DNA of 64,000 nt, taken from Actinomycetes bacterium (lineage in GTDB: Bacteria > Actinomycetota > Acidimicrobiia > Acidimicrobiales > Ilumatobacteraceae). The notes beneath the pieces are model-generated. The model was not told the DNA's origin and did not search any database. It worked only from the letters and a program-made list of their open reading frames with translations. The translations under genes and the position numbers were made by a program. The stretch spans positions 124,001-188,000 of the forward strand of contig JAKOUY010000023.1 in NCBI GenBank assembly GCA_029782355.1. The letters run 5' to 3'. Positions 45,910-53,913 of this stretch are shown in pieces; within the stretch, counting starts at the first letter, position 1; each line of letters begins with the position of its first letter.

Positions 45910-46821
45910 ATGGGGACCAAGAACTGGGGCCGGTGGGGCGAGGACGACCAGCGCGGTGCGCTGAACCTGGTGACCCCCGACGTCGTCAAGGCCGCGGTCG
46001 ACAGCGTGTCCACCGGCCGGGTGTACAGCCTCGGCATCCCCATCCAGGGCCACGGCGTGCCGTTGCTCGACTACCGCGGCACCCCGATGCGCCTCACGCT
46101 GCAGGACGGCACCGACGACGGCATCTTCGCCATGTACGGCTGCCAGGAGGGCACCGGCGCCCACGAGGACGTGCTGGTCATGGCGTCGCACACCACGTCG
46201 CACATGGATGCCTTGATCCACGTCTACGGCGGCTACCACCACTACAACGGCGTGCCGTTCGGCGAGATGCGCGCCCTCGGCGGGGCGGCCAAGCTGGGCA
46301 TCGAGCAGGTCGGTGGGTTCGCCACCCGCGGGGTGCTGCTCGACATGGTTCGCCACTTCGGCGGCGACGGGAACGGCAACGACTGGGTGACCCTCGGGCG
46401 GATCATCACCGGCGACGACCTGGCCGCGGCTGCGTCGTCGCAGGGCGTCGAGGTCCGCGCCGGCGATGCGGTGATGATCCGCACCGGCTACCTGCAGTTC
46501 TGGTGGGACAACGCCGCCAAGGGCCAGCCGGCTCCGTTCGAGCAGCCGGGCATCGGTCTCGACGCCGCCGAATGGCTGGCGTCGCGCGACGTCGTCGCGG
46601 TGGTGTCGGACAACGCCGCCGTCGAGTCGATCCCCTTCGACAACAACGACTTCCTCTGCGTCCACCGCGCCCTGCTGGTCGACGCCGGGATCTACCTGAT
46701 CGAGTTCAACAACCTCGCCGGACCCGCTGCCGACGAGGCGTGGGAGGGCGTCCTGGCCGTCGCCCCACTGAAGGTCACCGGCGCCACCGGCAGTCCGGTG
46801 AACCCGATCTACATCGCCTGA
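45910..46821 (+). CDS. Cyclase family metal-dependent hydrolase (kynurenine formamidase-like fold)
   Basis: 303 residues. The metal-binding motif is HTTSHMDALIHVYGGYHHY; GAVMIRTGYLQFWW-like and GVPLLDYRGTP segments are typical of cyclase/KynB superfamily proteins, which hydrolyse amides or lactones with Mn/Zn. The opening KNWGRWGEDDQRGALNLVTP is a common signature in the actinobacterial and proteobacterial branch. Its substrate is unknown; it is too diverged from KynB to call formamidase. Confidence 0.85.
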   Translation: MGTKNWGRWGEDDQRGALNLVTPDVVKAAVDSVSTGRVYSLGIPIQGHGVPLLDYRGTPMRLTLQDGTDDGIFAMYGCQEGTGAHEDVLVMASHTTSHMDALIHVYGGYHHYNGVPFGEMRALGGAAKLGIEQVGGFATRGVLLDMVRHFGGDGNGNDWVTLGRIITGDDLAAAASSQGVEVRAGDAVMIRTGYLQFWWDNAAKGQPAPFEQPGIGLDAAEWLASRDVVAVVSDNAAVESIPFDNNDFLCVHRALLVDAGIYLIEFNNLAGPAADEAWEGVLAVAPLKVTGATGSPVNPIYIA

Positions 46822-46834
46822 GCTGGCCGCCGCC

Positions 46835-47620
46835 TCAGGCCCGGTGCCGGGTGGCGTAGGCCCGCATGTACTCAGTCACCTCGTCGGTGGCCATCGCCAG
46901 CATCTGGGTGCGGTTCTCCATGGCGATGGCCGCGGCGAGGTTGTTGGTGTCCAGGCTGTGCCAGATGACCTCCTTGGTGTTGCGCAGGCCGACGTTGGTG
47001 TACCCGGCGATCGCCGTGGCCGTCTCCAGCACGCTGGCCGCCAGCGCGTCGTCCTCGACCACCCGGCTGACCAGGCCCATCCGCTCGGCCTCGTCGGCGT
47101 CGATGGTCCGCCCGGTGATCATCAGGTCGAAGGCCCGGGCGGCACCGATCAGCCGCGGCAGGAGGTAGGTGATCCCGGCGTCGGCTCCGGAGAGGCCGGT
47201 CTTGATGAACGCCGAGCAGAACCGCGCCGAGCGGGCCGCGACCCGCAGGTCGCAGGCGGCGGCGAGCGACAGCCCGCCACCGACCGCCGGACCGTTGACC
47301 GCGGCGATCACCACCTGCGGAGTGGCCCGGATGTGCGGCATCAGGTCGGACAGGAAGGCCTGGCCACTGTGCCCGGCGGGGAAGTGCCGATGCTGGCCGG
47401 GCTCGGGGATCGTCCCCCAGTCACGCAGGTCGAGTCCGGCGCAGAACGCCCGGCCGGCCCCGGTCAGGATGGCCACCTTGCAGTCGTCGTCGGCAGCCAC
47501 CCGGTCCAGGGCGTCGTGCAGGTCGCCCACGAGATCGAAGTTGATGGCATTGAGCCGCTCCGGCCGGTTGAGCCGGATGGTGGTCACGTGCGGGGCGGTG
47601 GCGACGAGCTCGACGGTCAC
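46835..47620 (-). CDS. Enoyl-CoA hydratase/isomerase family protein
   Basis: 261 residues, GTG start. Crotonase motifs: RLNRPERLNAINFDLV, ILTGAGRAFCAGLDLRD, AVNGPAVGGGLSLAAACDLRVA and the oxyanion-hole glycines; one catalytic Glu position (near GLSGADAGI) is Asp. Acts on enoyl-CoA in beta-oxidation or related pathways. Last gene of the SDR-hypothetical-hydratase operon. Confidence 0.9.
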   Translation of the reverse strand: MTVELVATAPHVTTIRLNRPERLNAINFDLVGDLHDALDRVAADDDCKVAILTGAGRAFCAGLDLRDWGTIPEPGQHRHFPAGHSGQAFLSDLMPHIRATPQVVIAAVNGPAVGGGLSLAAACDLRVAARSARFCSAFIKTGLSGADAGITYLLPRLIGAARAFDLMITGRTIDADEAERMGLVSRVVEDDALAASVLETATAIAGYTNVGLRNTKEVIWHSLDTNNLAAAIAMENRTQMLAMATDEVTEYMRAYATRHRA

Positions 47621-47632
47621 CGGCCCATCCTC

Positions 47633-47944
47633 TCAGGCCGGGCGGCCGAGTCCCCGACGCTGCGGCGCGGCCGACTCCGGGGCGAACAGGCTGAGCTGCT
47701 CCCAGGTGATCGCCACGTCGCTGACCAGCTGCCAGGTCAACCGGCCGCGTGGCCCCGGCCGGCGGACCTCGACCCGCTCGGGGCGGATGCTGCGCGCTGC
47801 GCCGTTGGCGTCGTGCAGCGTCAGGCTGCCGTCGACGGCGACCGCCGACATCCGCCCGTGGAACCACTTGCCGGCGTCGCCCTTGCGGAAGCGAACCGGT
47901 TCCCCCGGCCGGAGTCCGATCTGATGGAGGATCTGCGGGTCCAC
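47633..47944 (-). CDS. Hypothetical protein
   Basis: 103 residues, soluble, rich in charged residues. GTG start 1 bp after the SDR stop, so it is co-transcribed with it. EPVRFRKGDAGKWFHGRMS and SIRPERVEVRRPGPRGR suggest a small SH3- or Tudor-like beta barrel, but no family is recognised. Possibly an accessory of the neighbouring enzymes. Confidence 0.65.
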   Translation of the reverse strand: MDPQILHQIGLRPGEPVRFRKGDAGKWFHGRMSAVAVDGSLTLHDANGAARSIRPERVEVRRPGPRGRLTWQLVSDVAITWEQLSLFAPESAAPQRRGLGRPA

Positions 47945-47945
47945 G

Positions 47946-48737
47946 TCAGCTCGAGCGGGCCTGCAGGCGGCGCATCCCGGCCAGCCAGCGCTCCTCGTCG
48001 GCGCCCTTGCGACGGACGTACTCGGCCACCTCCGGGTGCGGCAGGATCAGGAACCGCTCCTCGGCGATCGCCGCGGCGGCGACCTCGGCGACCTGCTCCG
48101 GCTCGAGCAGGGCACCCGACGACAGCACCGCGCCCGCCGCGGCCGACCCGGCGGCCGAGGCCTCGCCGGGGACGACGAGCATGGCCGTGTTGACGCCCTG
48201 CGGGCACAGGCAGGACACCCGCAGGCCGCGGTCCCCGTAGGTCACGCTGAGCCACTCGGCGAAGGCGACCGCGGCGTGCTTGGTGAGGCTGTAGGGAGCC
48301 GAGCCGATCTGGGTCAGCAACCCGGCGGCCGAGGCGGTGCAGCAGAAGTAGCCCTCGCCGCGCCCCAGCCAGTCGTCGAGCAGGTACTTGGCGGCCCAGC
48401 GGTGGGCGTGGACGTTGACGTCGAACGACGTCTGCCACTGGTCCTCGGTGGTGTCCAGTGGTGTGGCGCCGAGGAACACGCCGGCGTTGGCGAAGAACAG
48501 ATCGATGGGGCCGAAGCGGGCCCGAGCGGCGGCGATCAGCTCGGCGTTGCCGGCCTCGGTGGCGACATCGGCCGCCAGTCCGACGGCCCGCTCACCGAGC
48601 GCCGCAGCCGGCGCCGTGGGCGCCTTGAGGTCCGCCAGCACCACCCGCGCCCCGGCCCGGTGGAAGCGCTGGGCCAACGCCAAGCCGATGCCCCGGCCGG
48701 CTCCGGTGACCACGACGTGGCGGTCGGTGAGATCCAT
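47946..48737 (-). CDS. Short-chain dehydrogenase/reductase
   Basis: 263 residues. NAD(P) motif TGAGRGIG at 11-18, NAG in FFANAGVF, catalytic Ser and YSLTK (Tyr-x3-Lys) present. The Asp after strand 2 (LADL) indicates NAD preference. TACCAT ends 7 nt before this ATG, which favours it over the ATG three codons upstream. First gene of an operon with a hypothetical protein and an enoyl-CoA hydratase. Confidence 0.9.
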   Translation of the reverse strand: MDLTDRHVVVTGAGRGIGLALAQRFHRAGARVVLADLKAPTAPAAALGERAVGLAADVATEAGNAELIAAARARFGPIDLFFANAGVFLGATPLDTTEDQWQTSFDVNVHAHRWAAKYLLDDWLGRGEGYFCCTASAAGLLTQIGSAPYSLTKHAAVAFAEWLSVTYGDRGLRVSCLCPQGVNTAMLVVPGEASAAGSAAAGAVLSSGALLEPEQVAEVAAAAIAEERFLILPHPEVAEYVRRKGADEERWLAGMRRLQARSS

Positions 48738-48744
48738 GGCCGGC

Positions 48745-48750
48745 ATGGTA
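48745..48750 (-). promoter_or_regulatory. Probable -10 element (TACCAT) of the SDR operon
   Basis: Minus-strand TACCAT ends 7 nt before the ATG at 48737. Confidence 0.55.
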
Positions 48751-48844
48751 GGCGCCACGGGGCGCTCCGGCCGGAAGCCCGATACCATGCACGGGCACGT
48801 CCGCACCGGGTTGTACGTTGACCGGTGGGGACAGGAGGACACCG

Positions 48845-49003
48845 ATGACCGAGACCACCGACGACGTGATCACCGAAGCAGTCGCCGTCATCGACAAGGC
48901 GCTGTCGAAGATGCTGACGCGCGAGCTGGTCTCCTCGGTCGAAGTCACCGACGTCTTGCTGGACGTCCGCTCCCTGCTGACCGTGCCTCACGCCGAGAAC
49001 TGA
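48845..49003 (+). CDS. Small acidic protein, 52 residues
   Basis: Starts MTETTDDVITEAVAVIDKAL and is predicted as helical with a heptad-like pattern. AGGAGG lies 6 nt before the ATG and a TACGTT box about 25 nt earlier, so signals are good. Conservation cannot be judged here. Its 3' end overlaps the converging WS/DGAT gene by 59 bp. Confidence 0.6.
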   Translation: MTETTDDVITEAVAVIDKALSKMLTRELVSSVEVTDVLLDVRSLLTVPHAEN

Positions 49004-50417
49004 CCGGCGTCGTCCCCCGCGCCCGGCGAGTCGTCGTCGGCCGCCCGGCGGCGATCACCTCGGCGAAGGCCGCCTGCAGACTGGTCCCCAGCAGCCCCGG
49101 GTCGGTGACCGCAGCCGTGTCACAGTTGACCCCGACGTACAGCTGCCCGTGGTAGCTCATCAGCGTGGCGTTGAACGCCACCCCGAGCAGCGGCCCCACC
49201 GGGTAGTTGGCTTCGATGGCCCCGCCGGCGATGTACACCTTCACCGGCGCGGCGCGCACGTTCGACGTGGCGAAGTCGACCGACTGCGACTGCTGGCGGG
49301 CGACGCGGGCCAGGACGGGCGTGGGGATGGCCGCCACCAGGGCAGCCAGACCGTCGAGCCCGGTGGTCGCCGACTTCGCCACCGACGTCCGCTCGACGAT
49401 CGTGCCGAAGCGCTCGCCGACGGGCATCTCGCCGGTGGGCACCTCGAACCGGGCCAGGCTGAAGGCGTTGCCACCCGAACCGCTGGTGCGGGTGCTCACC
49501 GCCATGCTGGCGAACAGCGACTCGACCGGCTCACCCATGGCCCGGTGGTAGCGCCCGGCGGCATCGGCGGCGGCGGTGAGGAAGGCGGTGTTGAGCGTGC
49601 CGCCCAATGCCGTGGCGGCGGCCTTGGTCTCGTCCAGGCCGACCTGGAGGACCTCCATCCGCCGGCGCAGTGAGCGCTCGGTCCACAGCGCCGAGGCGGT
49701 GCGCGGCGGTCTGCGCAGCGCCCCGATCAGCTCGCGCAACTCGTCGCCGGCGTTGGGCAGGCTGCCTGGATGGGTGAGCAGGTCGCGCAGCTGCTTGGCG
49801 ATCCCCAACGGGACCTTCCATCCGGCTGCGGCCAGATCCTGCAGGACGTTCGACGGGCGACCGGACGACTCGGCCTCGTCGGCGGCATCGCCGAGCATCC
49901 CCGGATCGAGGGGCGCCGGCTGGGGCGCGTCGCGCTCGAAGTCGAGGTACTGCAACGACATCGCCAGGCTGGCCTCGCCGTCGGCGATGGTGTGGTGCAT
50001 CTTCTGGACGAGCGCACCCTTGCCGCCCTGGAGACCGTCGACCACGTAGAACTGCCACAGCGGGCGGGTGCGGTCGAACGGGTCGCCGGCCAGCAGCGTG
50101 GCCAGGTCGAGCAGCTGGCGCAGCGTCCCCGGCGACGGGAGTGCCAGGTGACGGACGTGCAGGTCGATGTCGAAGTCCGGGTCCTCCTCCCACACCGGCC
50201 CCTGCAGCGGCCCACTGCCCGGGTGCACTCGCTGGCGCAGCCGGCGGATGACCCACGAGGCCCGCTCCATCCGCCGGCGAAGGGCGCCGTAGTCGGCCGG
50301 CCGGTCGAGCACCGTGACGCTGGCGAACGTGGAGGAGAGGTGCGGGTCCTGCTCCATTCGCCACATCAGTGCTTCGGCGTCGGTCATCTGGGTGTCGAAC
50401 ACCGGCACGTTCACCAT
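48945..50417 (-). CDS. Wax ester synthase/diacylglycerol acyltransferase family protein
   Basis: 490 residues. The active-site motif is MHHTIADGEAS (HHxxxDG). LPSPGTLRQLLDLATLLAGD and NVRAAPVKVYIAGG are WS/DGAT positions. Weaker match to the N-terminal consensus than the copy at 12105, so it could be a less active paralogue. TAGGGT ends 7 nt before the ATG. The last ~30 residues (after VIAAGRPTT) are Arg/Ser-rich, low complexity, and read through the antisense of the small gene at 48845. Confidence 0.88.
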   Translation of the reverse strand: MVNVPVFDTQMTDAEALMWRMEQDPHLSSTFASVTVLDRPADYGALRRRMERASWVIRRLRQRVHPGSGPLQGPVWEEDPDFDIDLHVRHLALPSPGTLRQLLDLATLLAGDPFDRTRPLWQFYVVDGLQGGKGALVQKMHHTIADGEASLAMSLQYLDFERDAPQPAPLDPGMLGDAADEAESSGRPSNVLQDLAAAGWKVPLGIAKQLRDLLTHPGSLPNAGDELRELIGALRRPPRTASALWTERSLRRRMEVLQVGLDETKAAATALGGTLNTAFLTAAADAAGRYHRAMGEPVESLFASMAVSTRTSGSGGNAFSLARFEVPTGEMPVGERFGTIVERTSVAKSATTGLDGLAALVAAIPTPVLARVARQQSQSVDFATSNVRAAPVKVYIAGGAIEANYPVGPLLGVAFNATLMSYHGQLYVGVNCDTAAVTDPGLLGTSLQAAFAEVIAAGRPTTTRRARGTTPVSSRREARSAGSGRPARRR

Positions 50418-50424
50418 GGGCCCG

Positions 50425-50430
50425 ACCCTA
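50425..50430 (-). promoter_or_regulatory. Probable -10 element (TAGGGT) of the second WS/DGAT gene
   Basis: Minus-strand TAGGGT ends 7 nt before the ATG at 50417. Confidence 0.55.
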
Positions 50431-50448
50431 CGCCGTGAGCCGACAGGG

Positions 50449-50982
50449 CTACACGCCGATGCGGCGCAGCACGGCTCGGCCGGCAACCCCGAGCGCCGTG
50501 CCGAGCACCGCCCCGGCCACGACATCGGAGGCGTGATGGATGCGCACGTAGGCCCGGCTGGTGCCGACGATGGCGGCGAGCGCACCCCACAGCGGGATCG
50601 ACGCCGGCCCGTCCCAGCCGATCAGCACGGTGGCGGCACACGCCGCCGAGGAGGCGTGCCCGCTGGGGAAGCTCGACGTCGACGGTCGCCGCTGGGGGAA
50701 GCGCGGATCGCCCGCCTCGGTGGGTCGCGCCCGGCGGAACAACCGCTTGATGCCCTGGTTGACGATCACACTCTCCGCCCCGAGCACGGCGGACAGGCCG
50801 ACGGCCTGGGCGACCGGCCGGCGCATCAGGAGCACCCGGCCGACGCCGGCGACGTGCCAGATCAGGCTGAAGTCGCCGAGCTTGCTGGCCGCCTGGAACA
50901 CCGCGTCGGGCAGGGCGTGACCGCGCACCCGCTCGAGGGCGGCGTCGGCCTGCGCGTCGAGGCGCTCGATCGCCGGCGTCAC
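50449..50982 (-). CDS. PAP2-family phosphatase
   Basis: 177 residues with several TM helices. The three phosphatase motifs are intact: KRLFRRARP, FPSGHASS and SRAYVRIHHASDVVAG. Such enzymes dephosphorylate lipid phosphates (phosphatidate, undecaprenyl or decaprenyl pyrophosphate). With two DGAT-like genes nearby a phosphatidate phosphatase role is possible. GTG start overlaps the stop of the RecB-like nuclease gene. Confidence 0.88.
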   Translation of the reverse strand: MTPAIERLDAQADAALERVRGHALPDAVFQAASKLGDFSLIWHVAGVGRVLLMRRPVAQAVGLSAVLGAESVIVNQGIKRLFRRARPTEAGDPRFPQRRPSTSSFPSGHASSAACAATVLIGWDGPASIPLWGALAAIVGTSRAYVRIHHASDVVAGAVLGTALGVAGRAVLRRIGV

Positions 50983-51794
50983 GCGGCGTACCCGAAGCGC
51001 ACCGGAGCCTCGGTGGCGGCCAGGTCCGGATCGCCACCGAAGGCCGGGCACCACGGCTGGAACGAGCACGAGCCGCACAGCAGGCTCTGGCGTGGCCGGA
51101 AGTCGCCCGTCTGGCAGGCTCGCTCGACGGCCTTCCACACCGCGCTGGCCCGGGTGGTGACGAAGCGGACGGACCGGTCCGTCGGCGTGGCCGTGATGGT
51201 CTCGCCGGTGCGCAGGTACATCAGCCGGATGGCGGCCGGGCGCTTGCCGAGGACGGCCTCGCACAGGAACGAGTAGAAGTGGACGCCCCCGAGCTTGCCC
51301 TGCTCGAAGTTGATGCCCGGGGGTCGCCCCGTCTTGTAGTCGGTGACCACCAGGTCGCCGGTCTCGTTGAGCTCCAACCGGTCGATGATGCCGCGCAGGG
51401 TCAGGTCGCCCACGGGTGCTTCGAGGTACAGCTCCAGGCCGATGTCCTGGATCCGGTCGGGCTGCTCCATCGAGAAGTAGTTGTCGATCAGCCGCTCGGC
51501 GTCGGCGTAGAACGCGGTGAGCTCCTCTGGGCCGAGGTGCAGCAGCGTCAGATCGGGGTGCTCGGCGTACTCGGCGCGGGTCAGCTCGAGGGCATCGGAC
51601 GCCGCCTGGCGGGAGCGCCCCCCGGCTGGGCGGGTGAACAGGTGCTCGAGGACGCGGTGGACGAACGAACCCTTGGTGGTGTGCACCGACGGTGGCTCGA
51701 CGAGCTTCTCGATGCTGGCGAAGCGGAAGGCCATCGGGCAGGTGGTGAAGGCCTCGACCCGGCTGGGCGACATGGTGACGGGGACCGGATACAT
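50979..51794 (-). CDS. PD-(D/E)XK RecB-family nuclease domain protein with Fe-S cluster cysteines
   Basis: 271 residues from the ATG at 51794, chosen because TACGAT ends 7 nt upstream; a GTG at 51824 would add ten. RecB/Cas4-type nuclease core: GIIDRLELNETGDLVVTDYKTG contains the D and D-x-K residues. Four cysteines arranged as one early (FTTCPMAF) and a late cluster CGSCSFQPWCPAF fit a 4Fe-4S site as in AddB, Cas4 and related nucleases. It is a stand-alone version without helicase, common in actinobacteria, perhaps for DNA repair. No cas genes are near. Confidence 0.87.
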   Translation of the reverse strand: MYPVPVTMSPSRVEAFTTCPMAFRFASIEKLVEPPSVHTTKGSFVHRVLEHLFTRPAGGRSRQAASDALELTRAEYAEHPDLTLLHLGPEELTAFYADAERLIDNYFSMEQPDRIQDIGLELYLEAPVGDLTLRGIIDRLELNETGDLVVTDYKTGRPPGINFEQGKLGGVHFYSFLCEAVLGKRPAAIRLMYLRTGETITATPTDRSVRFVTTRASAVWKAVERACQTGDFRPRQSLLCGSCSFQPWCPAFGGDPDLAATEAPVRFGYAA

Positions 51795-51801
51795 CGGTTC
51801 C

Positions 51802-51807
51802 ATCGTA
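51802..51807 (-). promoter_or_regulatory. Probable -10 element (TACGAT) of the RecB-like nuclease gene
   Basis: Minus-strand TACGAT ends 7 nt before the ATG at 51794. Confidence 0.5.
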
Positions 51808-51840
51808 GGGACGGGGTGTGTCACGGTTGCCGGACCACGC

Positions 51841-52671
51841 TCACCAGCCGAGCTCCACGGCCACGACCGCGGCGAAGCGATCCGGATCGGTCATCGGCCC
51901 GAAGTGGTCGAACTCGTCGAGGCGCACGAACCGGCCGGCACGGAGCCCGGCGGCCACGCCCTCGGCGAACGCCGGCGGTGGTGTCCCGTCGAGCCGGCCG
52001 GCCAGCACCACGACCGGCAGACCGATGGTGCCGAGGATGTCCGACACGCCGTTGCCGGCGGCGGCCTCGAACGTGGCGGCCTCGATCTCCGGCGTGCACT
52101 TCAGCGTCACCCCGTCCGGGCTCGGGCGGACCCCGTGGTGGACGTAGGCGTGCAGCGCGTCGGCGCGGAACCGGTTGAGCGGCGGCTTGGAGGCGTAGTT
52201 GTCCAACGCCGCCTCGACGGTGGGGAACGACGCCCGCCGCCGCCGGGCAGCGCCGGCCATCGGGTTGTCCGCCGCGGCCACCGCGCCAGGGGGAGGCACG
52301 ATCGGCTCGAACACGGCGATCCGGTCGAACAGCGCCGGCTCGCGGGCCGCGGCCAGCAGCAGGCAGGCACCGCCCATCGAGTGCCCGAAGCCCGTCACCG
52401 GCCCTCCGGCCTGGTCCGCCAGATGGCGGGCGACGGCCAGGCAGTCGTCGGCGTTGGCCCGCCAGTCGACCATGCCCGGTGGGTGCGGAGTGTCCCCGTG
52501 ACCGCGGTAGTCGAACCCGACCGAGCGGGCCGACCGGCCGAGCGCGGTGGCCATCGGCCGGTAGCAGTGGGCGTGGAACCCGGTGGCGTGGCTGATCAGC
52601 AGGGTGTGCCCGTGCGCTCCACCGAAGTCGTGGACGGCGACCTCGACGCCGTCGCTGGAGGGCAGCCGCAC
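51841..52671 (-). CDS. Alpha/beta-fold hydrolase
   Basis: 276 residues, GTG start. Nucleophile elbow GHSMGG, oxyanion region SHATGFHAHCYRP, HGDTPHP and the His in DEFDHFGPM. Likely an esterase or related hydrolase; the substrate is unknown. It starts 1 bp after the LapA-like gene stop. Confidence 0.88.
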   Translation of the reverse strand: MRLPSSDGVEVAVHDFGGAHGHTLLISHATGFHAHCYRPMATALGRSARSVGFDYRGHGDTPHPPGMVDWRANADDCLAVARHLADQAGGPVTGFGHSMGGACLLLAAAREPALFDRIAVFEPIVPPPGAVAAADNPMAGAARRRRASFPTVEAALDNYASKPPLNRFRADALHAYVHHGVRPSPDGVTLKCTPEIEAATFEAAAGNGVSDILGTIGLPVVVLAGRLDGTPPPAFAEGVAAGLRAGRFVRLDEFDHFGPMTDPDRFAAVVAVELGW

Positions 52672-52672
52672 G

Positions 52673-52933
52673 TCACTGGCGGCGGCGGCGCCACCAGATG
52701 CCGAACAGCCGGTCGATCAGGATCCCGAGCAGGATGGCGATGAAGATCGACCAGCGCACCGTGGTGGTCTTGGTGAACAGCAGGAAGTTGAGGTGGGTGG
52801 CCTGACTGTTCTTGAGGAAGAAGATCAGCGTCAGCAGCACGACCAGCGCCCCGAGGATCAGGGCGATGTTGGGTCCGTTGCGTCCGCTCTGGGGAGCGTT
52901 GGCGGGCTCGTTGCGTTCGACTTGATACGACAC
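52673..52933 (-). CDS. LapA domain (DUF1049) small membrane protein
   Basis: 86 residues, GTG start with AAGGAGG 4 nt upstream. Two TM helices (about 23-41 and 61-80); the sequence ALILGALVVLLTLIFFLKNSQ and IFIAILLGILIDRLFGIWW is the LapA/DUF1049 pattern. Members are envelope-assembly-type proteins of unclear function. Followed by the hydrolase gene. Confidence 0.8.
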   Translation of the reverse strand: MSYQVERNEPANAPQSGRNGPNIALILGALVVLLTLIFFLKNSQATHLNFLLFTKTTTVRWSIFIAILLGILIDRLFGIWWRRRRQ

Positions 52934-52970
52934 CGGTCCTCCTTGGTCGGCCCTCAGTGTGCCACGCCGG

Positions 52971-53867
52971 TCAGGACAGGGCGCGGAGGAAGATCGCCGA
53001 CTCCTCGCCGAGGTTGGCCGGCACGGTGTAGCCGGACTGGTCGGTGAGCTGGTCCCAGTGGTCGCGGATGTCCTCGGCGGACAGCGCCGGGTTGACATAG
53101 CCGACCGTCTCGCCGAGGAAGATCTCGGCCACCCGCCCGCCGCCGACGGTGAAGATCCGCCCGGTCGCCGGGCAGTCCTGGTGGGCCAGGAAGGCCACCA
53201 GCGGGGAGATCAACGTGGGGTCGAGCTTGTCGCCGAGCCCGCCGAGGATGTTCTCGGTCATCCGGGTGAGCGCCAGCGGGGCGATGGCGTTGGCCCGGAT
53301 GTTGTACTTGGCCCCCTCGACGGCCAGGACGCGGGTCAGGCCGACCAGGCCCATCTTCGCCGCCCCGTAGTTGGTCTGGCCGAAGTTGCCGAACAGTCCG
53401 GCGGCCGACGACGTGCTGACGATGCGTCCGTAGCCCTGCTCGCGCATGTGCACGAAGGCCGGCTGGGTGACGTGGAAGGCGCCGCGCAGGTGGACGTCGA
53501 TGACCGGATCGAGCAGGTCGGCGGTGAGGTTGTGGAACGACTTGTCGCGCAGGATGCCGGCGTTGTTGACGACGATGTCGACCCGCCCGAAGGCGTCGAT
53601 GGCGGTCTGGACGATGGCCGCCCCACCCTCGACCGTGGCCACCGAGTTGGTGTCGGCCACGGCCTCGCCGCCGGCGGCCCTGATCTCGTCGACCACCCGT
53701 TCGGCGGCACCCTTGTCGCTGCCGGTCCCGTCGACCGCGCCGCCGAGATCGTTGACCACCACCAGCGCGCCGCGAGCAGCCAGGAGGAGGGCGTGGCTGC
53801 GGCCGAGCCCGCCCCCCGCACCGGTGATGATGGCGACCTTGCCGTCGTAGCCGAGCTGATCAGTCAT
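52971..53867 (-). CDS. Short-chain dehydrogenase, HSD17B4 N-terminal type
   Basis: 298 residues. TGAGGGLGRSHALLLAARG, VNDLGG (NAD-binding Asp), VVNNAGILRDKSF, STSSAAGLFGNFGQTNYGAAK and the C-terminal extension FTVGGGRVAEIFLGETVGY resemble the 3-hydroxyacyl-CoA dehydrogenase domain of multifunctional enzyme 2 and mycobacterial relatives of steroid/fatty-acid beta-oxidation. TACCGT ends 7 nt before the ATG. Confidence 0.9.
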   Translation of the reverse strand: MTDQLGYDGKVAIITGAGGGLGRSHALLLAARGALVVVNDLGGAVDGTGSDKGAAERVVDEIRAAGGEAVADTNSVATVEGGAAIVQTAIDAFGRVDIVVNNAGILRDKSFHNLTADLLDPVIDVHLRGAFHVTQPAFVHMREQGYGRIVSTSSAAGLFGNFGQTNYGAAKMGLVGLTRVLAVEGAKYNIRANAIAPLALTRMTENILGGLGDKLDPTLISPLVAFLAHQDCPATGRIFTVGGGRVAEIFLGETVGYVNPALSAEDIRDHWDQLTDQSGYTVPANLGEESAIFLRALS

Positions 53868-53874
53868 GCAACCG

Positions 53875-53880
53875 ACGGTA
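53875..53880 (-). promoter_or_regulatory. Probable -10 element (TACCGT) of the HSD17B4-like SDR gene
   Basis: Minus-strand TACCGT ends 7 nt before the ATG at 53867. Confidence 0.55.
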
Positions 53881-53913
53881 GCGGGGGACCGGCCGATGTC
53901 CCCAGACGCCCAC

